DNA of 39,036 bases from positions 1 through 39,036 of the forward strand of contig ONED01000011.1 of assembly GCA_900316755.1 (NCBI GenBank), read 5' to 3'. Made by a program: the position numbers and the translations under genes. The stretch is from an uncultured Eubacteriales bacterium (GTDB taxonomy: Bacteria; Bacillota; Clostridia; Lachnospirales; Lachnospiraceae). Shown one piece after another: positions 23,923 through 33,200 of this stretch. Positions within the stretch are counted from its first letter, which is position 1; every line of letters begins with the position of its first letter. The notes beneath the pieces are model-generated. The model worked only from the letters and a program-made list of their open reading frames with translations, was not told where the DNA came from and searched no databases.

Positions 23923-25173
23923 TTACACTCTCTTTAAAAGTACTTCTTTCTCATATGCCTCAATATCATCATAGTAGTTATCTGCTGCCACACCACACTG
24001 TCTGCAGTATTCTGCCCAGACATCTCCGATTGGAAGCATCTTGCAGTCTTCCATAGCAACCATCTTGCGTGAGAACTGGTTCGTATCCTGTAATTCTTTC
24101 AGCAGAGCACTCGGAGTACAAAGCGCATTAAGCAGAGCTTTCTGCATACTTCTGAATCCGGTTACCCATGCAGAGATACGATTGATAGAAGCATCGAAAT
24201 AATCCAATGCAATGTCTACACGGTCGATTGCATCGCAGCGCACGATTTCCTGTGCAATTTCCTTTGTTTCATCATCCAGAACGACTACATGGTCAGAATC
24301 CCAACGGATACCACGTGTTACATGGAGTGCTACTTCCGGGAAGAAGCAAAGAAGTGCCGGAATCTTGTCTGAAACTACTTCTGTCGGATGATAATGTCCG
24401 TTATCCATCAGCGGAAGGCATTTATCTTTATGTTCGGCTGCATAGCTAAGTGTAAACTCAGCAGAACCTACCGTGTATGCTTCCACGCCAATTCCAAACA
24501 CCTTGGATTCTACACAAGGTTTTACTTTGTTAAAATCGTATGGTTCAGAAAGGATTGCATCAATGGATTCTTTATAACGCATTCTTGGTCCCATGCGGTC
24601 TGCCGGAACATCCTTGTATCCGTCTCCGGTCCAGATATTCATAACACATGGAATACCTGTCTCTTCTGCAAAATAGGTAGCGATGCGGATACATGCTTTT
24701 CCGTGTTCAATCCAGAAGTTTCTCGTCTCCTCGTCCGGACTTGAGAGAGTCAGACCGTCCTTTACCTTTGGATGAGAGAAGAATGTTGGGTTGAAGTCCA
24801 GACCCATTCCTCTTTCCTTTGCAAAGTCCACCCATTTCTGAAAATGCTTTGGTTCTAACTTATCACGGTCAGCAAACTCCCCATCTTCAAAAATTGCGTA
24901 GCAGGCATGTACATTGATTTTTTTCTTTCCCGGCATATAGCTCATGGCTTTATCCATATCTGCCAGTAATTCTTCCGGAGTTCTTGCTTTTCCGGGATAG
25001 TTTCCGGTTGTCTGGATACCGCCTGTAAGACCGCCGTCATGGTCAAAACCAATAACGTCATCGCCCTGCCAACAATGCAGGGAAACCGGAATTTCCTTAC
25101 ACTTCGCAATCGCTGCGTCTGTGTCTACTCCATACTTTGCGTAAATTTCTTTTGCTGATTCATATCTTGTCAT
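23923..25173 (-). CDS. rhaA: L-rhamnose isomerase
   Basis: Converts L-rhamnose to L-rhamnulose. The 416-residue length matches E. coli RhaA (419). Typical stretches include PVSLHCWQGDDVIGFD near the start, MNIWTGDGYKDVPADR, the metal-site segment LPLMDNGHYHPTEVVSDK and WDSDHVVVLDDE. GGAGG stands before the ATG. It follows rhaB by 29 bp in the same operon. No rhamnulose-1-phosphate aldolase (rhaD) is nearby, so its product presumably reaches the BMC aldolase after phosphorylation. Confidence 0.97.
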   Translation of the reverse strand: MTRYESAKEIYAKYGVDTDAAIAKCKEIPVSLHCWQGDDVIGFDHDGGLTGGIQTTGNYPGKARTPEELLADMDKAMSYMPGKKKINVHACYAIFEDGEFADRDKLEPKHFQKWVDFAKERGMGLDFNPTFFSHPKVKDGLTLSSPDEETRNFWIEHGKACIRIATYFAEETGIPCVMNIWTGDGYKDVPADRMGPRMRYKESIDAILSEPYDFNKVKPCVESKVFGIGVEAYTVGSAEFTLSYAAEHKDKCLPLMDNGHYHPTEVVSDKIPALLCFFPEVALHVTRGIRWDSDHVVVLDDETKEIAQEIVRCDAIDRVDIALDYFDASINRISAWVTGFRSMQKALLNALCTPSALLKELQDTNQFSRKMVAMEDCKMLPIGDVWAEYCRQCGVAADNYYDDIEAYEKEVLLKRV

Positions 25174-25202
25174 GTTTTTTCCTCCTAAAATAAATCTTTG
25201 TT

Positions 25203-26603
25203 TTAATTTAAATATTCTACGATTTCAAATGAATTACGAATACAGTTTCTTGCCTCCACAAGACTTCCCAGCTCTCCTGCATACATCATCTGCACAGCCA
25301 GATTACCAAGTGCGGTTGCTTCCGTAGGTCCGGCATATACCGGTTTTTGGGTATACTTCGCAGTTAATTCATTTAAATATCCTGCGTTTGCGCCACCGCC
25401 CACCACATGGATTCTGTCATACGTTTTTCCTGTGACTTTTTCCAGACCTTCAATGGTGTCTCCGTAGCATTTTGCAAGGCTGTTGTAAATAACAGATGCA
25501 ATCTCACCCACCGTCTTCGGAACCTGCTGATTTGTATTTGCGCAGAAATCCTGTACAGCCTGAATCATGCTCTTCGGTGCAAGGAAACAGTCGTCATTGC
25601 AGTCCACAATAGATGTAATGGTTTCTTTTGAAGCTCTCGCGCAGATTTCTCCGAAGGACAAATCCTCCTCAAACTCTCTCTTCACTGACTGTATCATCCA
25701 AAGTCCCATAATATTCTTAAGGTAACGGAAACGATAATCGTATCCGCCTTCATTTGTAAAGTTCTGCTTCATGCTTTCTAACGAGCAGTCCGCCTCCATC
25801 CGTTCCACACCCATAAGTGACCATGTACCGGAACTGATGTAGATTGCATTATCATCATTCGTCGGAACAGCAAGAACGGCAGAACCTGTATCGTGAGTCG
25901 CCGGAAGAATGACTTCACAGTCAAATCCAACTTCTTTTTGAATGGCTTCCGTAAAGTTTCCTACCTTGGTGCCCGGTTTGGTCACCTTGCAGAACATTCT
26001 GCGGTTATAGCCAAGCATGTCAATGAGTTCGTAATCCCAATCTTTTGTCTCCGGATTCAAAAGCTGCCCGGTAGAAGCTTCCGTGTATTCATTCACCTTC
26101 GTTCCTGTCAACTTGAAATTGAAATAATCCGGAATAAAGAGCAGCGTTTCTGCTGCTTCCATGTCTTTGGGATGGTTGAGCTTCACATCCATGAGCTGAT
26201 AAATGGTGTTGAAAATGGCTTTCTGGATTCCGGTCCTTTTGTAAAGTTCTTCCTCCGAAATCATTTCATACACCTTTTCATCCATACCGTTGGTGCGGCT
26301 GTCGCGGTATCCGTATGTATTCCCAAGAATGTTGTCATCCTTGTCCAACAACACATAGTCCACGCCCCAAGTATCGATTCCCATGTAAGACGGAATCTTG
26401 CCGATTTCTTTACATTTCTTAAGCCCTGTAAGAATCTCCCGGAACAGTCTGTCCACATCCCAGCAAAGAGAACCGTCCTTATTATCCATTCCGTTCCAGA
26501 ACCGGTACACTTCCTCCAGGCGAATCTTGCCATCTACAATTTCGGCAAGAATATGACGCCCGCTGGATGCCCCAATATCAATGGCTAAATAGTATTTTGA
26601 CAT
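25203..26603 (-). CDS. rhaB: Rhamnulokinase
   Basis: Phosphorylates L-rhamnulose to L-rhamnulose-1-phosphate. The 466 residues carry the FGGY motifs [41 protein letters not shown] and VVGGGANAGYLNEL. ATG at 26603 is preferred: AAGGAGAGG stands upstream, while the longer in-frame ATG has no site. Immediately upstream of rhaA. It is paralogous to the kinase at 2533-4011; here the neighbour makes the rhamnulose assignment firm. The promoter has TATAAT at 26640-26645 but only a poor -35, as expected for a gene that needs an activator such as the AraC protein encoded just upstream. Confidence 0.94.
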   Translation of the reverse strand: MSKYYLAIDIGASSGRHILAEIVDGKIRLEEVYRFWNGMDNKDGSLCWDVDRLFREILTGLKKCKEIGKIPSYMGIDTWGVDYVLLDKDDNILGNTYGYRDSRTNGMDEKVYEMISEEELYKRTGIQKAIFNTIYQLMDVKLNHPKDMEAAETLLFIPDYFNFKLTGTKVNEYTEASTGQLLNPETKDWDYELIDMLGYNRRMFCKVTKPGTKVGNFTEAIQKEVGFDCEVILPATHDTGSAVLAVPTNDDNAIYISSGTWSLMGVERMEADCSLESMKQNFTNEGGYDYRFRYLKNIMGLWMIQSVKREFEEDLSFGEICARASKETITSIVDCNDDCFLAPKSMIQAVQDFCANTNQQVPKTVGEIASVIYNSLAKCYGDTIEGLEKVTGKTYDRIHVVGGGANAGYLNELTAKYTQKPVYAGPTEATALGNLAVQMMYAGELGSLVEARNCIRNSFEIVEYLN

Positions 26604-26661
26604 CTTTTTCCCTCTCCTTATTTGTATTTTATACCAAATATTATATAAAGTTTTCCGGCGC

Positions 26662-26697
26662 AAAAAAAGGACGCTATTTATTTAAAATACCGTCCTT
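26662..26697 (-). terminator. Terminator of the amidase-sigma-ParA-AraC operon
   Basis: On the minus strand AAGGACG (from 26697) pairs with CGTCCTT (to 26667) around a 17-nt AT-rich loop, followed by TTTTT. It separates the AraC gene from rhaB and lies just upstream of the rhaB promoter. Confidence 0.75.
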
Positions 26698-26742
26698 ATT
26701 TGCACTTACTTCTATTTACAATTTCTCCGTCATGCTCATATC

Positions 26743-27714
26743 TTAACCACTACCACTTTGCCCCGCACGAAACTCTTTGGGAGACACTCCGTACCGTTCT
26801 TTAAATTTTCGATAAAAATAGCTGGAATTATCGTATCCCACCATCTGTATAATCTCCGATACCGGTATTTTGGTGTTGGTCAGCATATAGGCTGCCTGAT
26901 TCATCCGCTTTGTCTGGAGAAGTTCTTTATAGGTTTTCCCCGTCTTCTTTTTAATCTCCCGGCTCATCCAGTAGAGGTCATATCCCATCAGCTCCGAAAG
27001 CTCCGATAAGCTCCCGTCCTTATACTTTGTTTCTATGTAATTCAGGACACTGATTACGAATTCCTGATCTACCTGCTTCTCACCTGTCTCCATCTTATCC
27101 ATATAATTTAAAAGCTGCAGAATCAAAAGCCCCATTGTAATCTGATTGCTGCTGCGCTTATTCAGGGTATTGTGAAGGACCGACCATACCATATTTTCCA
27201 CCAGGTTCTGGATAGGCAGCACCTCGGCCACATGAAAATACAGGTAAGAGACCGCTTGGTTGTTCCTGCAAAGACTCCCGACCAGAAAATCCCGGAGCAG
27301 GTTGTCATCTGCACCAATCATTTCAAATGCGGTATCAAAAAACTGAGGAAGGATAATAAAATTAACCGCAATATCCTCTTCTCCTGCCGGCAGGATTTCC
27401 TGTACAGCATTCTGGTTCAGGAACAGCAAATCCCCTTCCTGAAGCACCACCCGGTTTCCGTCCACAATATGCACGGTAGAGCCTTTGCACATATAAATCA
27501 CTTCAATATAGTTGTGACGGTGTTTCGGAAAATGCACAAACCGAGTATGGGGACGCACCTGAATCAGTTTTCCTTTCTGAAGGAGCTTGTCACAGTCGAT
27601 GACCATCTCTTTTTTTTCGGTATAAATGGTTTTATTGATATCTTTCTGTCCGTTCAGAATCTTCTGTTCTTCATCGGTAATCACGGACAACTGTCTGATG
27701 ATTTCCTCATTCAT
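26743..27714 (-). CDS. AraC-family transcriptional regulator, probable rhamnose regulator
   Basis: The 323-residue protein has an N-terminal cupin domain (HTRFVHFPKHRHNYIEVIYM, then GDLLFLNQNA) and a C-terminal AraC double helix-turn-helix (about residues 220-318) with LSELSELMGYDLYWMSREIKKKTG and VGYDNSSYFYRKFKERYGVSP. It lies just upstream of rhaB-rhaA with an intervening terminator, so control of rhamnose genes is a reasonable guess. Its start overlaps the end of the ParA gene by 8 bp, which couples it to the preceding operon. That linkage to ParA is unusual for a sugar regulator. Confidence 0.88.
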   Translation of the reverse strand: MNEEIIRQLSVITDEEQKILNGQKDINKTIYTEKKEMVIDCDKLLQKGKLIQVRPHTRFVHFPKHRHNYIEVIYMCKGSTVHIVDGNRVVLQEGDLLFLNQNAVQEILPAGEEDIAVNFIILPQFFDTAFEMIGADDNLLRDFLVGSLCRNNQAVSYLYFHVAEVLPIQNLVENMVWSVLHNTLNKRSSNQITMGLLILQLLNYMDKMETGEKQVDQEFVISVLNYIETKYKDGSLSELSELMGYDLYWMSREIKKKTGKTYKELLQTKRMNQAAYMLTNTKIPVSEIIQMVGYDNSSYFYRKFKERYGVSPKEFRAGQSGSG

Positions 27715-28504
27715 TGGTATCCTGCTTTCGATTCACAATCTCCTCTGTGAGCGCCATGTATTCCTGCGCACTCCGACAGCTTTTGCGATAAGCCATAATC
27801 GGCATATTATTATCCTGGGACCATTCCACGCTGCTGTCCACGCGGATAAAGGTTTCAAACACGTTTACCGCTTCCAGTTCATGCAGAGAATCAATCGTCT
27901 GCTTAAAATAGTTCTTTCTGGTATCCACCTTGGTCACCACGATTCCAAGCACCTCCAAATCGGGAGCAATCTGCCTTACCTCCTCCAGAAATTCAAACAT
28001 ATTTCCAAGGCCGAAAAGTCCCCATGGAGTCGCTTCCACCGGAATCATCACGCAGTCCGATGCACACAGGATATTCATCACCCAGCCGCCCAGTGTCGGT
28101 GGGGCGTCAATTAAAATGTAGTCGTATTCTCCCGACTCCCGAATGCTGCTAAGACATCTCTTCAGGATAAATTCCCGCTGCCATTTGGTAAACAATTCAA
28201 ACTCAATAGAGCTCATCAAAGTAGACGACGGAATCATATCCAGATTTTCATAGGAGGTATGTACAATATAATCTTTCAAATCCTTCTGGTTCTTGATGGC
28301 ATAATAGAGGTTGTCCTCACTCTGTGCGAACCCAAGCACCTCATCCTCCGAGAAAAAAGAGAGCGATAGATTGAGCTGCATATCCCCGTCAATCAAAAGT
28401 ACCTTTTTCCCAAGCTGCGTCAAACCATATCCCACATTTGCACAGGTGGTTGACTTTCCGCTCCCGCCTTTATTGTTTGCAAAACAAATTACCTGTGTCT
28501 TCAT
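27707..28504 (-). CDS. ParA/Soj-family ATPase
   Basis: Deviant Walker ATPase of the partitioning/positioning family. The 265 residues begin with NNKGGSGKSTTCANVGYGL (deviant Walker A, residues 10-17), followed by LLIDGDMQLNLS (Walker A') and DYILIDAPPTLGG (Walker B). This is the MinD/ParA fold that forms ATP-bound dimers. No ParB gene is adjacent, so it is probably not the chromosomal segregation pair; a role in positioning a cargo is possible. It starts 1 bp after the stop of the sigma-like gene and overlaps the AraC gene, so the three are translated as a unit. The cargo is unknown. Confidence 0.9.
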   Translation of the reverse strand: MKTQVICFANNKGGSGKSTTCANVGYGLTQLGKKVLLIDGDMQLNLSLSFFSEDEVLGFAQSEDNLYYAIKNQKDLKDYIVHTSYENLDMIPSSTLMSSIEFELFTKWQREFILKRCLSSIRESGEYDYILIDAPPTLGGWVMNILCASDCVMIPVEATPWGLFGLGNMFEFLEEVRQIAPDLEVLGIVVTKVDTRKNYFKQTIDSLHELEAVNVFETFIRVDSSVEWSQDNNMPIMAYRKSCRSAQEYMALTEEIVNRKQDTNE

Positions 28505-28505
28505 C

Positions 28506-29294
28506 TTACGTTTCCTCCTCTTCTGATTCTGAATCTTCTCCTGCGAGTTTTAAAATGTCTTCAATCTCCTGTATCTCCATTCCCATATGGACAGCCAGTT
28601 CATCCATCGTGACCTTTCTGCCCAGCTCTTCCGTTAATTCCCGGATGCTGCGATCCAGCATTTCCACCTTTTCTACCATCTTCTGATCTTTGTGGTGCAG
28701 TTCCTTCTGCTCCTCCAAAAGCATCTGCATGCTTTGCCGAATCTGTGTCATGAGCAGCGAGTGAAATGTATCTGCGTCTGAATCTTTTCCTCCTGTAGTC
28801 ATCTCCATGCCCGCATCACCCAGCATCTCTACTCCCAGCATCAATCCGAGATTTCCTTCCTGAATCAAATCCCCCAGAAACACCTCCGGTATGTGCAGTT
28901 CTTTTGCAATCTCCACCACTTCTTTTAGATAAACCTCTGTAAGCCGGGCTTTCGCCCCACTCCCCTTTGCCGCAGCCTGCGCAAAAAGATTAGAAAGCTC
29001 TTCCTCATCCGCGGGTCTGATTGCTTCCAAATCACTTAAGTAGGCTTTTAAGTAGCCTCTCTCTTCCTCGGAAAACATTTCCTGTTCTTCCGCTTTGGAA
29101 TCCATTTTTAGATAGCCCTGTACCGCCACTTTTTGTGCTAAAAGATAGTCAAAGACCAGGGCAATCTGTTCTTCAGTCAAAGCATCCTCCGAAAAGTATG
29201 CTTTGACTTCCTCGGTCGTAATCCGGTTTCCCTGCTCCTTCGCTTTTTTTCGTAGTCCGTTTAGTTTTTCCAGAAATTCTGCTTTTCCGTCCAT
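28506..29294 (-). CDS. Truncated sigma-70-like protein lacking the promoter -35-binding region
   Basis: The 262-residue protein resembles parts of a primary sigma factor. Residues about 77-125 match region 1.2-2.1 (EEERGYLKAYLSDLEAI; AKARLTEVYLKEVVEIAKEL). DLIQEGNLGLM (142-152) matches region 2.2, which binds core RNA polymerase. The segment that should contain the aromatic -10-melting residues of regions 2.3-2.4 (about 160-195) is replaced by sequence without them, except a relic QIRQS. Residues 207-248 look like region 3 (TEELGRKVTMDELAVHMGM). It ends in an acidic tail with no region 4. ATG at 29294 has GGAGG 5 bp upstream; the GTG at 29306 overlaps it. The role is unknown. Confidence 0.75.
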   Translation of the reverse strand: MDGKAEFLEKLNGLRKKAKEQGNRITTEEVKAYFSEDALTEEQIALVFDYLLAQKVAVQGYLKMDSKAEEQEMFSEEERGYLKAYLSDLEAIRPADEEELSNLFAQAAAKGSGAKARLTEVYLKEVVEIAKELHIPEVFLGDLIQEGNLGLMLGVEMLGDAGMEMTTGGKDSDADTFHSLLMTQIRQSMQMLLEEQKELHHKDQKMVEKVEMLDRSIRELTEELGRKVTMDELAVHMGMEIQEIEDILKLAGEDSESEEEET

Positions 29295-29325
29295 ATCGCC
29301 CTCCACGTTTTCTCTTGTACCTCTA

Positions 29326-30087
29326 TTATGTCACGATTACGGTCGGATATCCAGCCCTTTTTAATCTTTGTTCCATAGCGGTCGCTTCATTTAAGGTTTC
29401 GAAATTCCCGACCCGCACCCGGTAATACCCGTCGCCCATCTCAATCCGCGCCGGAAAGTCCATTTCCAAAAGCTCCTCAAGAAGCGCCTGTGCATATCTC
29501 CGGTTCCGGTATGCACCTGTCTGCACGGAGTAGCGCACAGCTTCCTCCGGCGCCGGATGATTCAAAGTATCCAGAATCCCATCGGCAATCGCCTGCGCAA
29601 TATCATTAAAATTCGCATCAAACAGCCTGTTATCCACATCTGAATTCATGAAGCCGACCTCTACCAGCACTGCCGGCATTTTCGTTCTTCTCAGCACCAC
29701 TAAGTTCGGGCGCGCCTGCACACCTAAATTGACAAATCCAACCGTCTCCAGCTGCGCGTTGATGTTCTGCGCCATCTCATATTTAATGCCTTCTTTATTG
29801 TAAACAAGACTCTCCACACCGGAAACCACATTGTCCTGCGGAAACGAATTCCGGTGAATGGAAATAAAGAAATCCACTCCTGCCTCATTTGCTTCCATCG
29901 CTTTCTGATACGGGGATTCGTAAACATCCGTCGTTCTTGTATATTCTACATCAATTCCGTTGTTTTGTAAAATTTCTCCGACTGCAAGAGTTAATTTTAA
30001 TGTATCATCCTTCTCCTGTCTTCCAGTATATACTGCTCCCGGGTCACGGCCGCCATGACCGGCATCAAGCATAATTGAGTATGGCAT
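29326..30087 (-). CDS. N-acetylmuramoyl-L-alanine amidase with C-terminal SPOR domain, no signal peptide
   Basis: Predicted zinc peptidoglycan amidase. The catalytic domain (residues 1-175) has LDAGHGGRDPG (His ligand), Glu in KAMEANEAGVDFF, SIHRNSF (His) and VLVEVGFMNS (catalytic Glu), typical of Amidase_3. Residues about 185-253 form a SPOR domain (YSVQTGAYRNRRYAQ, VRVGNFETLNEA), which binds denuded glycan strands. There is no signal peptide or membrane helix at the N-terminus, so the enzyme may act on the mother cell wall from within, be released by lysis, or be exported by another route. First gene of the operon with the sigma-like, ParA and AraC genes; 31 bp separate it from the next. 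Confidence 0.88.
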   Translation of the reverse strand: MPYSIMLDAGHGGRDPGAVYTGRQEKDDTLKLTLAVGEILQNNGIDVEYTRTTDVYESPYQKAMEANEAGVDFFISIHRNSFPQDNVVSGVESLVYNKEGIKYEMAQNINAQLETVGFVNLGVQARPNLVVLRRTKMPAVLVEVGFMNSDVDNRLFDANFNDIAQAIADGILDTLNHPAPEEAVRYSVQTGAYRNRRYAQALLEELLEMDFPARIEMGDGYYRVRVGNFETLNEATAMEQRLKRAGYPTVIVT

Positions 30088-30151
30088 CGTATGCCTCCCT
30101 TTTTGATGGTTATGATTTAAGATATGATAAAAAAGGGGATTGGTTCACACC

Positions 30152-30193
30152 AAAAAGACGAATGAAACGCACTTGGTACTGTCATTCGTCTTT
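30152..30193 (-). terminator. Terminator after the ABC fusion gene
   Basis: A perfect 12-bp stem AAAGACGAATGA/TCATTCGTCTTT (30154-30165 and 30182-30193), followed on the minus strand by TTTTTGG, sits just past the ABC transporter stop. It separates this gene from the amidase operon. Confidence 0.8.
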
Positions 30194-30205
30194 CAAATAT
30201 TATCC

Positions 30206-33200
30206 TTATTCACTCCTCAGCGCCAATACCGGATCCTTCTTCGCTGCCTGTTTCGACGGAATCAATCCTCCGATCAGTGTCAGAATCACACTCAGAATAA
30301 CCAATATCGCTCCGCCTTTCACCGGAAGTGCTGCACTGATTCCCAGATTATCCGTCAGTGCATGAATGATATGGTTAATCGGCGTCAGCAATACAAGCGT
30401 CACCAAAATCCCTATCAATCCGGAGCAAAGTCCTACGATAAAAGTTTCCGCGTTAAAAATAGAAGAAATATTCCGTTTGGAAGCCCCGATTGCACGGAGT
30501 ACCCCGATTTCCTTGGTCCGTTCAAAGACAGAAATATAGGTAATAATCCCAATCATAATCGAAGATACCACCAAGGAGATGCTCACAAACGCAATCAACA
30601 CATAACTTACACTGTCCACAATCGTTTTCACGGATGACATCAAAATCCCGGTAAGGTCCGTATATTTGATTACTTTTTCATCGTCCTCCTTTTCCATCTT
30701 TTCATTGTATTCTTCCAGAAAATCCAAGAACACTTCCTTCGAGTCAAAATCCCGGAAATAGAAGGAAATGGAAGTCGGCCCTTCTAAATCCTGATACCCC
30801 AGTGCCAATAAGTTGGTCTCTGCGTTCTTCTCCGTACCGGAAGATGTCATCGTCTTCATCAGACGTGTCAATTCTTCCTCACTCATCTCAAATTGGAACG
30901 CCGCCGCAATCTTGCTTTCATCTACATGGAAGGAATTCGCCATGTTGCTCACCAGACTGCTGCTCAGCTCTCCCACCTTCGTCAGAATCGTCTTCTGCAT
31001 CACGGCTTCCGTCATCTTTCCGGCAATCGCCTTAGAGGTGGAATCTACGGTAGGCTGAGACAAAAATTGTGCTACCAAAGGTTCCAGCATCTCGGAAGAT
31101 AAAGGTGCGCTCGGGTCCGTTTCTTCACCTGTGCTGTCTGCATCTCCCGGATCTTCCGGAGTAGCGGAATACATACTGATATATCCCTGCAGCATCCCTT
31201 TTAACAGTCCGTTATACATAGACGAAAAGGTCTCCTGCGGAATCAGATAGTCTGCCGTAAGCTTCGAAAGAAGTGCCTGACTGGTATCCTTTGCCATAAA
31301 GGCGCTTACCACATTTTCCACATCACTCTGCTTGATGACAGCCACATTCTGTAAAAGCGGATTTTTGTGCTCTTCAATATATCCATTCAGCATATCTGTT
31401 GCCAATGTCTTCAGTGTCCCCTGAAATGCAGCTTCTGCCGGAGCCGTATCAGTGGTAACCGCCTTCGAAATTTCCTCCATATACCCTTGTGTCATGTTGG
31501 AAATATCGTTCTCACTGATATTGACACCAAACGCGAAAGACAGTAATTCCTTGTCAATCGAAATTAAATTATTAAAATCTAGACCGGACTCTTCACTGTC
31601 ATCATTAAACCGTTTATTGCTGAACACATCCACCTCTTCATTTGCCAACTGTTTTTTGACAATTGCTGAGTCCTTCGCCTGCGAAATCACATGCTCTGTC
31701 AGTTCTTTTGTATATACAATACCGGTCGATAACGTCGTCGAAGTAGAACTTTCTTTCGGACACAGAATCCCAACAATGTTCAATTCCTGCGCATTTGTAT
31801 ATACCTCCTGCATAAATGCCTCATCGGAGGTCATGCTTTCATAAACATCATAACTTTCGTTATATTTGTAAGTGTCGGTCGGATTTACAAGCCTTAAGGG
31901 AATATCCATCAATTCTTCATAGGTAAACGTAAGCGGCTCACTCTCACTTTCCACTGCCTCTCCCTTCATAATCTTGGCAAGCATCTCCTGCAATTCACTG
32001 CCATCGCGCAGACCAAGACTGTAAAGCAGCAAATCCGAAATTCCGTTTGCCTCCGGCAGTACCAGAACCACTTCATCGTACTTCTCCGGCCATGTTCCCG
32101 CCAGAACGTCATATTGATCCTCCAGCATCTCGCGGTCATCCACCATTTCGTTAAACACGGATGTACTTGGACCCATCATCATAGAGCTGCCGCCCAGAGA
32201 TGACAGGAGGGTGCTTGGATTTAACTGGGTAATCTTTCCTGTGACATCCGTTGTATAGACAAGGGGATTCACACTGTACCCGTAGCTTACAAGGGATACC
32301 ATATCGTCTACTTTATCCGAATTCTTTTCTAAATACTGTTTCAACGACTTCAGGTCATTGCTCCCTATCTTGGAAAACATGGTAGCAAGATATTGGTTTT
32401 CGGACACCACATCGTCCTCTTTTCCCTCCCCGGTCTGCGTCGCCATGGAAAGCAGCATGGAAGTCGCGTCCGCTGTCTCCGCCGTGATGGTAAGCGGATA
32501 AGATGACAGGGTATCTTCCTGTATCTGGTCAATGTAATTCTGAAATCCGGTCGATAAAGACAGAATCAAAGCAATCCCGATAATGCCGATGGAGCCCGCA
32601 AATGCCGTCAAAAGTGTACGTCCTTTCTTTGTCAGCAGGTTGTTAAAGCTCAGCGACAATGCCGTCAGGATTGACATGGAAGCTTTCCCGAGATTCTTAT
32701 GCTCCGGCTTTTGCAGATTCTTTTCCTCCGGCACAAACGGGTCAGAGTCATTGATAATCTTCCCGTCTTTTAATCTGACAATACGGGTAGAATAGGCTTC
32801 TGCCAGCTCCGGATTGTGGGTGACCATGATGACAAGGCGGTCGCTTGCAACCTTCTTTAATAATTCCATGACCTGCACACTGGTCTCCGTGTCCAGCGCC
32901 CCCGTCGGTTCATCGGCAAGCAGAATGTCCGGATTATTCACCAATGCTCTGGCAATCGCCACTCTCTGCATCTGTCCTCCGGACATCTGATTTGGACGCT
33001 TGTGCGCCTGTTCTTTTAATCCCACTTCATCCAGCGCCTGCAGCGCTCTTTTCTTCCGTTCTTTCTTGGAAATACCGCCAATGGTCAAGGCCAATTCCAC
33101 ATTTGCCAACACGGTCTGATGCGGAATCAGATTGTAACTCTGGAACACAAACCCAATGGTATGGTTGCGGTAAGAATCCCAATCCCGATCCTTATAACGC

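Noticed and set aside
26743-27714. ParA with the next gene as a partition pair
   Set aside because: The neighbour is an AraC-type regulator, not a ParB-like protein, so no classical partition system is present.
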